Assembly (NCBI GenBank): GCA_027924585.1
Contig: BSBM01000606.1
Location: forward strand, 11,475,501 to 11,539,500
Direction of reading: 5' to 3'
Length of the DNA stretch: 64,000 nucleotides
Source of the DNA: Larix kaempferi
Lineage: Eukaryota; Streptophyta; Pinopsida; Pinales; Pinaceae
This document shows positions 10,270 through 22,544 of the stretch, in pieces; position 1 is the stretch's first letter, and every line of letters begins with the position of its first letter. The notes below the pieces were generated by a model. The model saw only the letters and a program-made list of their open reading frames with translations. It had not been told where the DNA came from and made no database searches. Made by a program: the position numbers and the translations under genes.

Positions 10270-13200
10270 TCCCACGTGCTCACTTTTCACCGTCGGATCT
10301 AGCTTCCCTTTACCTACTGATTTGACAACTCTTTTATTTCCACCATCGGATCATCTTCCTAGTTCTCATCTGGGTTTTTCATCTCATCTGCATGCATATA
10401 TAAGGTATTATCGCATGCATCCAAAATGGTTTCTTAAATCGCCCTTCCTCCGTGTGACAAGCTCTGGAGTTGACACTTCTCTGGTGGGAAAAGTCCATCA
10501 CATCCGCCTTGCAACTATCCAGCATGTTACTTCTTGATGCGACTATCTATGAGAACCCTCCATCTCTTCTCAAGCACATATCCATGGTGAGGCCTCATGC
10601 TCCCTTTAAATCTTAGATCATCCGTCTGTTGGTGGGGTCCTTCCTACTATCTTCTGTGCGGTTCTAACCTCTACTAGCCGTTGATGTAGTTTTCCTCTTT
10701 ATCCGAACCATCGATCTAGGGGGGGAAAACATAATGGCGAACAACATATGTTGTGTATCATCTGATTTAAGGTGAGGGATTCTCCGCTGTAGATCTGAAA
10801 TGTCCTGTCCCAACATCGCGGCATTGCATGGGTTTGAAATGGCCCTTTTTACCACTTTTCCTCCTTGCAACGCCTTCCAGTGTTGACATCTTTCCGGCAG
10901 GAAAATCCGATCGCATCAGCTTAAGCCTTTTCTTCCTCGCAACTCGGCCATGCGACTATCAACAGGAGTAATTGATCTTGTGCCTGTGCCCGATCGACAG
11001 TGCCTACCTGCATGGCACTTAACCTCTCCATTATTAACATGCGAACAATAGGACTTAGGGTCTTTTTAATCCCATTACTTGATTTTACTTTCATATTAAT
11101 ATCCATACTTCGAAATTATCCCATTTTTATTGCATTGGGTCCTCCTAGACCCCTTCCTTTCATGTCTTAGCATCTGGCCATCGAGGATGTAGAGTACTTC
11201 AAGATTCCATCAGGTAGTTGTCTAACCCTCCACCTTCCACATTGAGTTTTTATGCTGCAAAAAATAAATAGGTGCTAACACACTCATTTCTCATTTCAGT
11301 GCCCCATTTTGGGTGACGAACGAGAAACTCATCTCGAACTATTGAGACTACAAGGTCAACTTGCTCTCCTCCATGCGACCCCACAAAGGCCAAAAACTAA
11401 GGAGGTAAGACCTATGTTACCGGACACCATTGATACCACATCATCTTTGGATAGTTTACTCACTAGTGATTACTCATCATCTTCTGGCGAAGAATTGGAT
11501 CCTTGGCAACCATAGCATGTTGCATAAACATCAAGGAAAGGTGCACTATGTTTCTAGTTATTATTTATGCATCGCCAATACCTTGGTCACGTTATTTACT
11601 ACACTTGGGCATGTGCATTGTATATGCAGGATTACAAATGAGACATGCAGGAGACTCTTGTTTTTCCATTATAAGAACAAGACTGCATCCCTCAACAATG
11701 GTGTCAGTCCTCTCTCACAGGTATCATTTTGAAACTAGCATATAGGCAATTTTTTCCCTCTGCTTACAATGCATTTACCAGTATTCCTGCTGATAACCAA
11801 TGGGCCCTAAATTCTAGTATTGATGTGCCATCAATGTCATAATTGGAAATATCATGATCCCCCATGGGTGTGCATACCATTTCTATCTCATTCATCAATT
11901 GACACCCATGATGTCGATCCCCCACAAACATGAGGAATCTGGTCCATCTTGAAAAGATACCCACTTAGAGTATCATTTTGTAGTTCTGCATTTACTCCAC
12001 CAGGTAGACCTCATCCGATTCCTTAGAACATGTTGCGAGAATGATTCACAGAGCCCCCATTATACCTCCATGAGCACTTTACCTTTAGCAATATTCCTTG
12101 TATCATCACCCCCGCAAATACACCTATGGGACCCCCACCCTCTAAAGTAACCAGTTCCATCTAGTTATCTCACAGGAATACACTGCATGGCATTGTTTCA
12201 TGGGGCACCCATCTTTGCATCTGCAAGTTACCCTCCACTTCATTTCGGAAAGCATCCCCCAAATCACTCAAAACCATAGGGACTCCACCCATCATCTAAA
12301 TGATCCCTCGACACACCCAAAATTGTGGGGATCCCACCATTATTCCTTATGTACAAACAAGTTCCCTCGTCACCTCACATTGAGGGAACAACATATTATT
12401 TTGGAAGCAACCCATGTTCTCCTTTGATCGATGTATTTGAGTCTCCATATGTTCAAATGTATTTGTTTTTTCGGTCACCATTACCCTTCATTTTGTGTCT
12501 CCATCAGATCCCTTTCACTTGCAGTTTGTCTCCACCCATTTCAATCTATGTCATTCGAAAACAAAAGATGCCACCCCCACTCCTCTATTTACATCAATCA
12601 AATGAAGTTATGATCCCCTCGCTTATCAACCAGTCATATGTTAGGTATTTCTTTCCACTAGTTGGTTATAGTATGATCTCGGTTCTCACGATGAGATTCC
12701 CATCTCATCATGTCCTTCAGCTCTCATCGACGTCAAAAACCCACATTCTAAGAGTTGGAGTAGTTTCAAATGTACCTTGGGATCCCTTTCAATGACTATA
12801 AGGGATCACATCGAACTTAGTAGGGAGAGTCATTATATCTCCCTAACTAAGTGGTTTCCCCTATGCTCGACATCAAAACATTATTGCATCAGGGGGAAAC
12901 GTACTTTTGAATTTAGAAGTGTTCACATTTGGAAATCATAATAGCAGTATTTTGGTACGGTGAAGCCCCTGAGAATATTAACAGACCAGTTTAGTCTCCC
13001 ACCTCAGTGGGTTTATCATGGTCACCAAAAATTCCACTTCTTCAATATTTCACAGCACGTCTGGGGGAATTTACTCTATAATGGGTTGAATCCGCCTTCA
13101 TCCATGTCCCGACACCATAGCAGATTCAAAAACTTTGTCCTCTGTCATTGTAATCACTTTGAAAACATTTCATGAGCATGGGTATGCCGGCCTCATTTGT

Positions 13201-13649
13201 ATAAAAACTATTCTTTATTGCAACTCCAATGGTTGTCACGAATAATCTACCCCCATGGGAGATCCTTCTTTTTGTCCACATATGCTCCATCCTATAGAAC
13301 AAGAGACAAACAATAAGAAACATGATGCATTATCGTCTCTAGAGTACCCTCCGAACCTCATACATCAAGAGGCATCTATTGTCACCTAGAAATCACACAC
13401 ATGCGACATTTTGAAGATTCATCCAGCAACGCATCATCAACATAAAGAATGCATCTTACCACAGACATCCCCAACATAACCAAAACACAGCATGAGCCCA
13501 CAAGTGCCCATAAACAATCAAAACAGAGGGTAGCACAGGAATTATAGAGGTGAGTTGTGCTATAGTGCAGGTTATCTGAACAATGGCCACACTACACTCG
13601 CATGGATTTTCCTTTGATAGCTGCATTACTATCAAAACGATGGGACCAC
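10270..13649. other. Spacer without recognisable genes
   Basis: I find no domain or element end here. Short open frames (for example plus 11309-11515, MGDERETHLELLRLQGQLAL, and plus 12325-12795) lack family features. Between 10287 and 11000 the motif CGGATC recurs after pyrimidine-rich stretches, and a phrase of about 80 bases with GCAACT and GCGACTATC occurs twice, near 10470-10550 and 10880-10960. That may reflect an old duplication. A TATA-like CATATATAAGG lies on the plus strand near 10395. Confidence 0.4.
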
Positions 13650-14211
13650 TGTTAATTTTTTAGCATCAATTCAATATACTCTAGGATCTTTACTGAGAGA
13701 ATAACCTGTACAGCATATCAATCATATCAATCACAACAGGCAATCAAATAAGACAATAGACACACAGAGCTTCACTGGGGAAGACCATAAAGGTGAAAAA
13801 CCCCACAACTTCCTCAGAGATAGAAAGAGCAATAATACAACCCAAGTACAAGAGATAGTCCTCCTAGCATCTACTCATCCTTCCTCACTTATGCGCCACT
13901 TTCTGATGAGTGTAGAAGTGAATAATGAAGTGATCAAATAGAGTGCCTCCCACACTCTATTTATACATGAACTGACCTGCCTAATAAACTAGCAGGGCCA
14001 ACTTGTCTAACTGAGTCTAATAACCCATGGTAATACTAATCAGGGCCGACCCCACACTTGGTGGTCTAATAATCCATCACATGCAAGTTGCAACACTTGC
14101 GATACTTATCAATACAAATGACGACACTTCCGTATAGAGGAATAATACCATCTCTATAGAAGTACAATATACATAGGTGAAATACATTCCGAAGTTACAA
14201 TTACATCAACA
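13650..14211 (-). repeat. 3' LTR of copia element 1
   Basis: The 562-bp repeat has termini TGTTAAT and ATCAACA in plus orientation. Its first 36 bases match the 5' LTR remnant at 27545-27580 with one difference. A minus-strand TATA box (GTATAAATAG) lies at 13957-13967. The LTR carries the phrase GGGTTATTAGACT, also present in the LTR of copia element 2, so the two families are related. Confidence 0.9.
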
Positions 14212-14222
14212 CTCCCTCTTAA
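14212..14222 (-). promoter_or_regulatory. Polypurine tract of copia element 1
   Basis: The minus strand reads TTAAGAGGGAG immediately before the LTR start TGTTGATG. This purine run would prime plus-strand DNA synthesis. Confidence 0.85.
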
Positions 14223-14539
14223 CTAGGACGGTATTACTCGACACAGATATGCTAGCACCAGTCTTCTTCTCTAGATCATCATCATTGGATCATCGTCATC
14301 GAATCATCATCATCATCACAGCTGCTGCTATCTCAATAAATCTCTGATCTACTCATCATAGGAAGTTCTATAGAGACAACCCTTTTTCATCCTAGATGTA
14401 GGCCCACCACCTGTAGGTCTTCATCATCAGTGGCTATACTGTGGAACCTAGGACTGATTACGTGCATCAACAAAACCTAACGTAGACTATAGGATCTTTT
14501 AAATGTTGACCTTCACAAAACCTTTAAAGAGAATCCCAG

Positions 14540-14870
14540 GATGTTACGAGCACACCGCTCTACCTGTCTGGATCTCTATAGAGCATCCCAGGTTGTTACG
14601 AGCACACCACTCTACCTGTCTAGATCTCCTGGATCTTTTCTACGTGAACTTTCGCAAAACATTTAAAGAGAATCCTAGGATGTTACGAGCACACCGCTAT
14701 ACCTGTATGGATATCTATAGATCATCCCAGGATATTACGAGCACACCGCTCTACCTGTTCGAATATCCAGGATCTTTTCGATGCGAAACTGTAGCAAAAC
14801 CTCAAAAGAGCATCCCAAGATATTACGAGCACACCTATCTACCTATCCGTATCTCCCAGGATCTTTTATA
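14540..14870. repeat. Tandem repeat, alternating 52/87-bp spacing
   Basis: The phrase TTACGAGCACACC recurs at 14544, 14596, 14683, 14735 and 14823. The spacings of 52, 87, 52 and 88 bases make a 139-140-bp dimeric unit present about 2.5 times. It lies in the non-coding tail of copia element 1, between RNase H and the polypurine tract. Confidence 0.85.
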
Positions 14871-14969
14871 TGCTACCTGCACAACCTGTCCATGGCCACA
14901 AAGTATCAACCTAATACTCACCATACATCATCCTGATGTACATCATAACACGATCAACCTAATCATCAT

Positions 14970-15190
14970 CATAGCATCATCCTAATGCATATCATCTGTA
15001 GAAACATCCTGAAGCTCGTCGTATGTGATCATGCTAATCATCATCATAGCATCATCCTGATGCATATCATCTGGAGCAACATCCCGAAGCTCGTCATCTA
15101 TGATCATCCTGATCATCATCATATCATCTGGAGAAACATCCTGAAGCTCGTCATCTGTGATCATCCTGATCAAACAATATATCCATCTAA
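14970..15190. repeat. Tandem repeat with ATCATC / GAAGCTCGTC units
   Basis: Three imperfect units of about 60-75 bases each contain GAAGCTCGTC followed by ATGTGATCAT or ATCTATGATCAT-like text. They continue the repeat-rich tail of copia element 1. Open frames across it on both strands are products of the repeat, not genes. Confidence 0.75.
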
Positions 15191-15194
15191 TGCA

Positions 15195-15625
15195 TACCAA
15201 GTATCTACCCGATACATATCATCATACATGATCCACCTAATCATACAATGCATCCACCTGATATATAAATACATGATCCACCTGATCATATAATGCATCC
15301 ACCTGATACATATATACATACATGATCCACTTGATCATACAATACATCCACCTCATATATAAATACGTGATCCACCTAATCATACAATGCATCCACCTGA
15401 CACATATATGAATACATGATCCACCTGATCATACAATGCATCCACTTCATACATACATAAGTACATGATCCACCTGATCATACATAAGTACATGATCCAC
15501 CTGATCATATCAAGTATCCGACATGATGCATATACAAATACATGATCAAATTGATCAAAGCATCCAACATGATGCATATACAAATGCATGATCAAACTGA
15601 TCAAAGCATCCAACATGATGCATAT
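15195..15625. repeat. Tandem repeats built on ATGATCCACCTGATCATA and a 46-bp unit
   Basis: From about 15195 to 15510 imperfect units of roughly 30-60 bases repeat ATGATCCACCTGATCATA with CATCCACC spacers. From 15525 a 46-bp unit starting GATGCATATACAAAT occurs twice plus a partial third copy. GATCA-centred dyads are frequent. This is still the non-coding tail of copia element 1. Confidence 0.8.
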
Positions 15626-15739
15626 ACAAAGCAGTAACTGGAGCATCATCCTGATGCACGTCATCCAGCGCTTACATCCACAGCCATGGGAAGGATCCTC
15701 CTCTCACCATGCTTGGAATGGCTCCTGTAAATGTGTCCA

Positions 15740-16391
15740 TCACTTCTTCCTTGAAGTGTCATCAATCTGAAGAACACCAAGCCTCTCTCTGAAGTACTCA
15801 AGCTTCACTCTAGCTAGTGGTTTTGTCAACACATCTGCAACCTGCTCATCCATCGCAACATACAGGAGCTTCACTACACCTCTCTGCACCATATCCCTGA
15901 TAGAGTGATATTTGATCTCAATGTGCTTCGACCTGTCGTGGAACACCGGATTATCAGACATCTTCACACAACTCTGGTTGTCACAAAATATACCAGTAGC
16001 CTCCAACGGGAGATCAAATAGCTCAGATAGTAGCTTCCAGAGCCATACTGCCTCACAACTAGCCGAACAAGCTACAACATACTCTGCTTTGGCTGTACTC
16101 AGTGCTATGCAGGACTGCTTCCTTCTAAACCAAGAGATCACACCTTATCCCATACTGAAGCAGCACCGAGAAGTGCTCTTCCTGTCTACAGCACTTCCTG
16201 CCCAATCCGAATCAACATAACCCTGCAGGTTAAACTTTTGATTTGCATCATACTTGAGCCCATAATCAATTGTACCCTTCAGGTACCTCAGAATATGCTT
16301 TACAACAACTAGGTGAACACTCCTCGGATCTATCAGGAACTGGCTCAATGTGTTCACCGCAAAGCAAATATCTGGTCTTGTGTTCGTCAGG
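15740..16391 (-). pseudogene. Copia element 1: end of RT region and RNase H
   Basis: The frame begins with YLTNTRPDICFAVNTLSQFL, the standard copia block between RT and RNase H. It continues with YVDSDWAGSAVDRKSTSRCC, ALSTAKAEYVVACSASCEAV, FCDNQSCVKMSDNPVFHDRS and ends in VADVLTKPLARVKLEYFRER, the usual copia pol C-terminus. The RNase H carboxylates (DSDW, AEY, CDN) are visible. The segment is open except for a break near 16141-16145. The upstream RT is displaced to 23589-25013 by copia element 2; the junction falls in the codons of a conserved Met-Tyr. Confidence 0.92.
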
Positions 16392-16396
16392 TACAT

Positions 16397-17000
16397 TCTT
16401 GAAATATTGTAACTTCAAAGAATATTATATTTGTACTTTATTATTCCGGAGATGTTTCATTCCTCCGTAAAGATCTTATTGTATATCCGGAGATGTTTAT
16501 TCCTCCGTCGGAATGTGGTAACATGGGTTATTAGACTTCCCTAGTGGGGATTGGCCCTGTATGTGTTATGTGGGTCAAAGGGTTGTTATACCACCCTAGT
16601 GGGGTTGGCCCAGTCAGTTATAATAGGGTATTTAACCTAATGGTTAAATACGAGCCTACATGTGCTTGTGTAAAAGATATGTCAGAGTAGTGTATAAATA
16701 GAGGAGGTGTGTTCCTCATTTGACACACTCACTCACTTGAGGACAGTGCACTTGTGGAGGAGAGGTTTGCTGTTATGGAGGAGGAGATCATGTCTCAGGG
16801 TTTCATCTTTGTATATTGCTGGTCATCTATATTGAGGAAGCTTTGCTGGGTTTTCTACCCCATGAGGGTTTCCCAGGATAAATCTGTGTCTCTTGTGTTT
16901 ATGCTGTGCTTGTTGTTTCTTCAGTGATCCTGTATATGCTATTATTGTGAAATGGAATGTAATGCTGCTATTTTCTGTCTTAGCATATTAAATATTAACA
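16397..17000 (+). repeat. 5' LTR of copia element 2
   Basis: It is 604 bp and begins TCTTGAAATATTG (the canonical TG is mutated to TC) and ends AATATTAACA. A TATA box GTATAAATAG lies at 16692-16701. By eye it differs from the 3' LTR at about 16 positions (roughly 2.6%), so the insertion is comparatively young. Confidence 0.95.
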
Positions 17001-17012
17001 TGGTATCAAAGC
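17001..17012 (+). promoter_or_regulatory. Primer-binding site of copia element 2 (initiator tRNA-Met)
   Basis: TGGTATCAAAGC follows the LTR end directly. It matches the usual plant initiator tRNA-Met site (TGGTATCAGAGC) with one transition. Confidence 0.9.
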
Positions 17013-19875
17013 TAACCTGAAGGAAGACAAGGTATGGCACTTACGACACTTGCTTTACTTACGACAATTTGAAGGTTAGGGTTTTATATAGCAAAAACCA
17101 GTCATCATGGAACTTTCACTATAAATGCATTTTGGCAAAGGTTCAGGATCTAAAACCTTTATAGGTCATATATAACATCTCCAGGTATCTTGTGTCCAAA
17201 GGGCACCCTGAGATTCGTTGTACTTTGTAAGTTATGATCAGTACAAGTTAGGGTTTCTGCCTCTTCCAGATCTCATTCAAAATTAGGTGACCTAGGAAAA
17301 AAGGTCATAACTTGGGCAAGGAAGCTCCAAATGCAATTTTGTAAAATGTGACAGGTAGTACACAGACTGTACTATCTCAGAAAACGTTTTCAGAGGTGGA
17401 AGCTGAACCAGTGACACGTGGCACGCCGTACAAGTTCGCTCTCCTGTTTTATCCCATAAACAGGTCACGTTGCGACACTTGGCATAACTCTCTCTCAGAG
17501 AGTTGAATTGAGGTCAGACCTATCAGGATGGAAAGATAACAGGGCGAGCTATATCAGGAAACATTTTCAGTTGCCGAAGTTCAAATAGTGACACATGGCA
17601 CGCTGTACAAGTTCGCTCTCCTGTATTATCCCAAAACAGAAAATGTTTTCAGACCCTGTGGAGCAAAAATTTCGGAGTTATAGCAGAAACAATCAGGTAC
17701 ATATTTCTGTCAAAACAGAATTATTTTTGGAGCACCTTTATTCATGGGTTCTGGAAATTAGGGTTTTGAAGAAAGTTAGAATTTTTGGAATCGGAATCCA
17801 CGGCTGAATGCTACTCAGGAAAATCAAAATTTAGAGACCAAGATTGAATTTCTTGGTTGGGTAGAAGACCGAGCTTGATTAAACCCTAGCTCGGGATTTT
17901 GATCAGAAAGATGGAAAATTAGGGCTTCAGCAAAAGTTGGAATTTTTGAAGTCTGTAACCACAGCTGGAAGCTCCTCAGAAAAATAAGAGTTTAGAGCCT
18001 TGGATCAAACCTTTTGATTGAGCAGAAGGGTGGGCTTCATCAAACCGTAGTTTGGGATCCTGTCCAGAAGATCCAGAAGTTTCAAAGGCAATTTTGAGGG
18101 GTCAAATTTTGGAGATTTCAAAATTGAAGTATGCTAGTTTGATTAGCTCAGCAAGACACATCCTTCCATTCATTCGGAAGTGTGAAAGTCAAAGATTGAA
18201 TTTTTAGGGTTTCTCTAGCAAACCCTAATCAAGCTCCAGATCAAGTTTCAGGGGGAGTTGAGGCTAAGGCATTACATAAGAAGACTACAAGAAGTCTCGA
18301 TAGGTATGACTTAAGGAGGTTCAGGTATGTCTTGAAATCTGATTCTTGATTAACTTCATGATGTGTTTGTCTTCATATTATTTATTAGTACAATCTTGAT
18401 TAATGTTAGAATTGTCTTATCACCCTAGTAACAGTATGAATGCATGTGAATGATCGAAGACACATCCTTCCATTCATTCGGAAGTGTGAAAGTCAAAGAT
18501 TGAATTTTTAGGGTTTCTCTAGCAAACCCTCATCAAGCTCCAGATCAAGTTTCAGGGGGAGTTGAGGCTAAGGCCTTACATAAGAAGACTACAAGAAGTC
18601 TCGACAGGTATGACTTAAGGAGGTTCAGGTATGTCTTGAAATCTGATTCTTGATTAACTTCATGATGTGTTTGTCTTCATATTATTTATTAGTACAATCT
18701 TGATTAATGTTAGAATTGTCTTATCACCCTAGTAACAATATGAATGCATGTGAATGATCGAAGACATTCATTGGTTAGGGCTATATGATTGTACAAATGC
18801 ATTATGGTTTTGGGTGAGGTTGATGTTGTCTGCTAACAAGATACAGGTACATCACAAAAGACAAATCAAGTTCCATGACCATGACAACATGAAGACAAAG
18901 ACTCATCCATAATCTTTGTTCTACTTACGAGGTATGTATGACTTTGTTATATTATGTTTAACCTATGAGACATGCAAATTCTAGCTCAGGATCTCTAAAT
19001 CATTGAAGAGATTGTTTAGGTATGTTGTACATAACTAAGCAGGTATACTAATCCAGGTATGTTTTCCTATGTCATGTGAGAATCTTACCTTGTGTTAGGA
19101 TCCCTTATATAAGTATACTTGGTATGATTGGTTATGCTTATTCATAAAGTTAGTAATCAAGGGGTTATGCATATTATGTCTCTTATCTTGGTTGATGATT
19201 TAACTATCTAGATCAAACAAGAATATGCATGAGTAAAAGAAGACTTCCTTGAAACCCTGAATACTAATGATCATGACTATACATATTCAAGATTATTTAG
19301 AATTAGAATGTTTTGATAATATTGAGAATATACTAATGAATGTATGTGTGTGTATGAGATCATGAGGATGACACTAGTGCACACTTGAGCATGCAAAGTG
19401 GTACAGAATGAATAGAAGTTCAGAAGACATACAGAAGATCAAGTGGGAGGCAACCACACAAACATAAAAGATAAGTATTTGAGTTGTTATTAGAAATAGT
19501 AAATGATATTGCTTGTATGCATATTTGTATTCCTAGAATATATCATGCTACTAATATGCATATAATTGGTAAGTTGGACAAACATTCCATTGTTACTTGT
19601 CTAGAATGAAAACTCTTTGCTGACATGCTGAGAGCTGTGCACACTCTCGATAGTATGTTCTGGTAGAGATGGAAAGCATCTAGATAGCCACTGTATGCAT
19701 ACAGGATATGGGAAAGTGTTGTGCCAAAGTATTGGTCAAAATAGTTGCATAACTATGTAAATGATATTTGTATTCATAATAGGTTATCATGTCAATATGA
19801 TTTGATGATTATGAAGTATTACTAATCCTGTACTTAATTTTGATTTGTAGAAAAGATCATGATGAATGATGAACA
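17013..19875 (+). other. Long non-coding leader of copia element 2
   Basis: About 2.9 kb contains no gag or protease. From 17750 to 18130 a degenerate unit of about 165 bases (with AGGGTTTTGA / AGGGCTTCAG phrases) recurs. A perfect 304-bp tandem duplication follows. From 18300 to 19070 eight AGGTAT(G) sequences resemble plant 5' splice sites. Part of the leader resembles the 5' leader of copia element 1 at 26975-27530 in its AGGGTTT and AAACCCTAA text. Confidence 0.6.
18153..18760 (+). repeat. 304-bp tandem duplication
   Basis: Copy one (18153-18456) and copy two (18457-18760) are nearly identical; I see three single-base differences (CCTAATC/CCTCATC, GGCATT/GGCCTT, GATAGG/GACAGG) plus one CAGTAT/CAATAT. 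The third occurrence of the start phrase ends after six bases (AAGACA). The duplication looks recent relative to the surrounding decay. Confidence 0.95.
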
Positions 19876-19879
19876 CTGA

Positions 19880-20660
19880 ATAAGCGATGGATGTTCAACA
19901 AAAGATTTACAAATCAAATACACTATAGAAGGCTTGTAGCTAGAAGATTCTCTTAGAAAGAGGAAGAGAATCATGATGAGATGTTTTGCTCCAAGTGGCT
20001 AGATAAGACCATTCTCTTAATGGTGTAACTAAAGAAGAAGTGTGAATCAAGTTCTTTATGGGTTCCCAGGATCGATAATCAATTGATGAGCTTAATGATC
20101 ACCATGGGTGATGTGGATCTCAACCTTTGCTACAAGGTTGAATATGGTTTCTATACATAGATGACATGGATACAAGAAGGAACTCACCTCAGAGTTCGAA
20201 TGATGTTGAGGTTCATATCAGTAGACCCATCTAATGAGAGATGGCACAAATAGACGGCTACATAAAAGAAAATGAAAGATATTAGATTAATGTATTACTT
20301 CCTAGGTCTGGAAGTATGGAAAGGCTCAGAAGGAATCTTTCTCAACCAGGGAAAGTATGCCGAGAAATATTAAAAGGACTTCATATGCTGGAATGTCCAC
20401 TCTCATGGATTCCAACTTGAAGCTGTTGGTGAATGAATCATCAGAGTTAGTGTATATAACTCTGTACAGACAAATTATTGGGTCATTGATGTATCTATTA
20501 AATACTAGGTCAGATATATGTTTTGCTGTGAATACCTTAAGTCAGTATCTAGTGGAAACTAGATGTGTTCACCTATTAGTTGCAAAGCATGTGACCAAGT
20601 ACCTAAAGGATACGATAGACTTTGATCTATGCTATTTTAGAGATCATGACTTCAGATGGC
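19880..20660 (+). pseudogene. Copia element 2: remnant reverse transcriptase
   Basis: Fragments in several frames match copia RT in order: RRLVARRFS followed by a stop and KEE near 19930; DNQLMSLMITMGDVDLNLCY near 20080; a catalytic-box relic FLYIDDM near 20150; MYYFLGLEVWKGSEGIFL near 20290; and from 20357 the better preserved IIGSLMYLLNTRSDICFAVN then QYLVETRCVHLLVAKHVTK. Much of the palm between VARGFS and the YVDD-like box is deleted. The fragment parallels copia element 1 RT. Confidence 0.85.
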
Positions 20661-21110
20661 TACACAGATATTGATTGAGAAGAAAGTGTATCAAACAGGA
20701 AGAGCACATTGAGAAGATGTTATTGTCTGGGATCAGCCATGATCTTGTGGTTTAGCAGGAAGCAGTCTAGCACAAGCGGAATATATGGCTGCTTGCTCTG
20801 CTAATTGTGAAACGGCATGGCTTCAGAATTGTTTGACTTAGAGATGGACCCAACTGTGATCCTATGTGACAAACAGAGTTGTACTAAAATGGCAAAGAAT
20901 CCAGTGTTCCATGATAAGTCAAAAGCACATAGAGATCTGGCATTTCTATATACGAGATATGGTGCAGATAGGAATTAAAGTTCGAATTTGTAACAAGTTA
21001 CCAATGTACTAACCAAACCTCTACGGATCCGATGTACTAACCAAACCTCTACCTCAAGTAAAGTTTTTCTAGACAAACTTAATATAGTCCAGAAGGACCC
21101 TCCTCGAAAG
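20661..21110 (+). pseudogene. Copia element 2: remnant RNase H
   Basis: Peptides in shifting frames match copia RNase H: an HRYW-type relic of the DSDW block, AEYMAACSANCETAW-like text near 20780-20815, and CDKQSCTKMAKNPVFHDKSK near 20870-20930, then a VTNVLTKPL-like end near 21000-21060. The phrase GATGTACTAACCAAACCTCT occurs twice there (about 30 bases apart), a small local duplication. The domain is dead. Confidence 0.8.
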
Positions 21111-21264
21111 GGGGAGTGATGTGATCACTTATGATGAGATTGCCTGCATCGACAGTGAGGTCGATGATGTGAATACCTATATTGGTGATGCCGACAGAGA
21201 GGTTGGTGGATGGTCCTTAGACAGGGTCTAAGGTGAGAAGGGGATTGCATCATCCTTGAACACA

Positions 21265-21850
21265 TGTTCTAAAAGGAGTCGTAGACGTATGTCTTCGAAA
21301 ATGAAGTCCTTGGTGGACATATAGGATTGCATCATCCTCAAGAGAACCATAGTTGTATGTCTTCGAAAATGAAGTCCTTGATGGACATATAGGGGATTGG
21401 ATCATCCCTGGAATTCAGTCCTAAAGAGAGCCGTAGACGTATGTCTTCGAGTATGAAGTCCTTGGTGGACTTGAGGGGATTGGATCATCCCTGGACTTCA
21501 GTCCTAAAGAGAGCCGTAGATGTATGTCTTCGAGAATGAAGTCCTTGGTGGACTTGAGGGGATTGGATCATCCCTGGACTTCAGTCCTAAAGAGAGCCGT
21601 AGACGTATGTCTTCGAGAATGAAGTCCTTGGTGGACTTGAGGGGATTGGATCATCCCTGGACTTCAGTCCTAAAGAGAGCCATAGATGTATGTCTTTGAG
21701 AATGAAGTCCTTGGTGGACTTGAGGGGATTGGATCATCCCCGGACTTCAGTCCTAAAGAGAGCCATAAACGTATGTCTTCAAGAATGAAGTCCTTGGTGG
21801 ACTTGAGGGGATTGGATCATCCCTGGACTTCAGTCCTTTGAATTGAGCCG
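21265..21850 (+). repeat. 83-bp minisatellite array
   Basis: Units of 83 bp begin near CCGTAGACGTATGTCTTCGA and run through GGATTGGATCATCCCTGGAC; CCGTAG recurs at 21431, 21514 and 21597. About seven to eight units are present; the first (from about 21265) and last are more diverged. The array lies between RNase H and the polypurine tract of copia element 2. It is too long-unit and too degenerate to be a CRISPR array. Confidence 0.93.
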
Positions 21851-21965
21851 TAAACATGATGTCTCCGAGAACAAAATCCTGAATGAACCGGTAAGGGGAT
21901 TGGATCGTCCTCAGACTTTAGTCCTGTGAATTGAACCGTAGACATGAAGTCTCCGAGAATTGAAT

Positions 21966-22325
21966 GATAGGACTGGATCGTCCCTGAGGTTCAGTTCGAA
22001 AGGTACATGATAGGACTGGATCGTCCCTGAGCTTCGGTTCAAAAGGTACATGATAGGACTGGATCGTCCCTGAGCTTCGGTTCAAAAGGTACATGATAGG
22101 ACTGGATCATCCCTAGACTTTGGTTCAAAAGGTACATGATAGGACTGGATCGTCCGTGGACCTTGGTTCAAAAGGTACATGATAGGACTGGATCGTCCCT
22201 AGACTTCGGTTCAAAAGGTACATGATAGGACTGGATCGTCCCTGGACCTTGGTTCAAAAGGTACATGGTAGGACTGGATCGTCCTTGGACCTCGGTTCAA
22301 AAGGTACATGACAGGATTGCATCAT
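21966..22325 (+). repeat. 43-bp minisatellite array
   Basis: A 43-bp unit starting GATAGGACTGGATCGTCCCT recurs from 21966 (next at 22009, 22052) to about 22310, giving about eight copies. GGATCGTCC is shared in diverged form with the 83-bp family (GGATCATCC), so both arrays probably grew from one ancestral phrase. Confidence 0.93.
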
Positions 22326-22384
22326 CCATGGACCTATGTCCAAAGAGAACAGGATTGATCATCCTTTAATATGATTGTGTGTGT

Positions 22385-22540
22385 TGATGTGGTTACTTGT
22401 ATCGGTATGGATACTCGTATTGATGATGTGGTTACTTGTATAGGTAGGATACTTGTATTGATGATGTGGTTACTTGTATCGGTAGGATACTTGTATTGAT
22501 GATGTGGTTACTTGTATCAGTATGGATACTTGTATTAATG
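22385..22540 (+). repeat. 38-39-bp repeat, four copies
   Basis: GGTTACTTGTAT recurs at 22391, 22430, 22468 and 22506. The units carry GGTAGGATACTTGTATTGAT. It continues the tail array of copia element 2. Confidence 0.9.
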
Positions 22541-22544
22541 ATGT

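Noticed and set aside
12325-12795. 156-codon plus-strand open frame
   Set aside because: No recognisable domain, poor composition for a plant protein, overlapping frames of similar length; no promoter or homologous context.
14503-15293. Open frames of 160 and 102 codons across repeats
   Set aside because: They run through tandem repeats in the tail of copia element 1 and just reflect the repeat units.
21265-22325. Regular repeats considered as a CRISPR array
   Set aside because: Units are contiguous without unique spacers, 83 and 43 bp long, and lie inside a eukaryotic LTR element.
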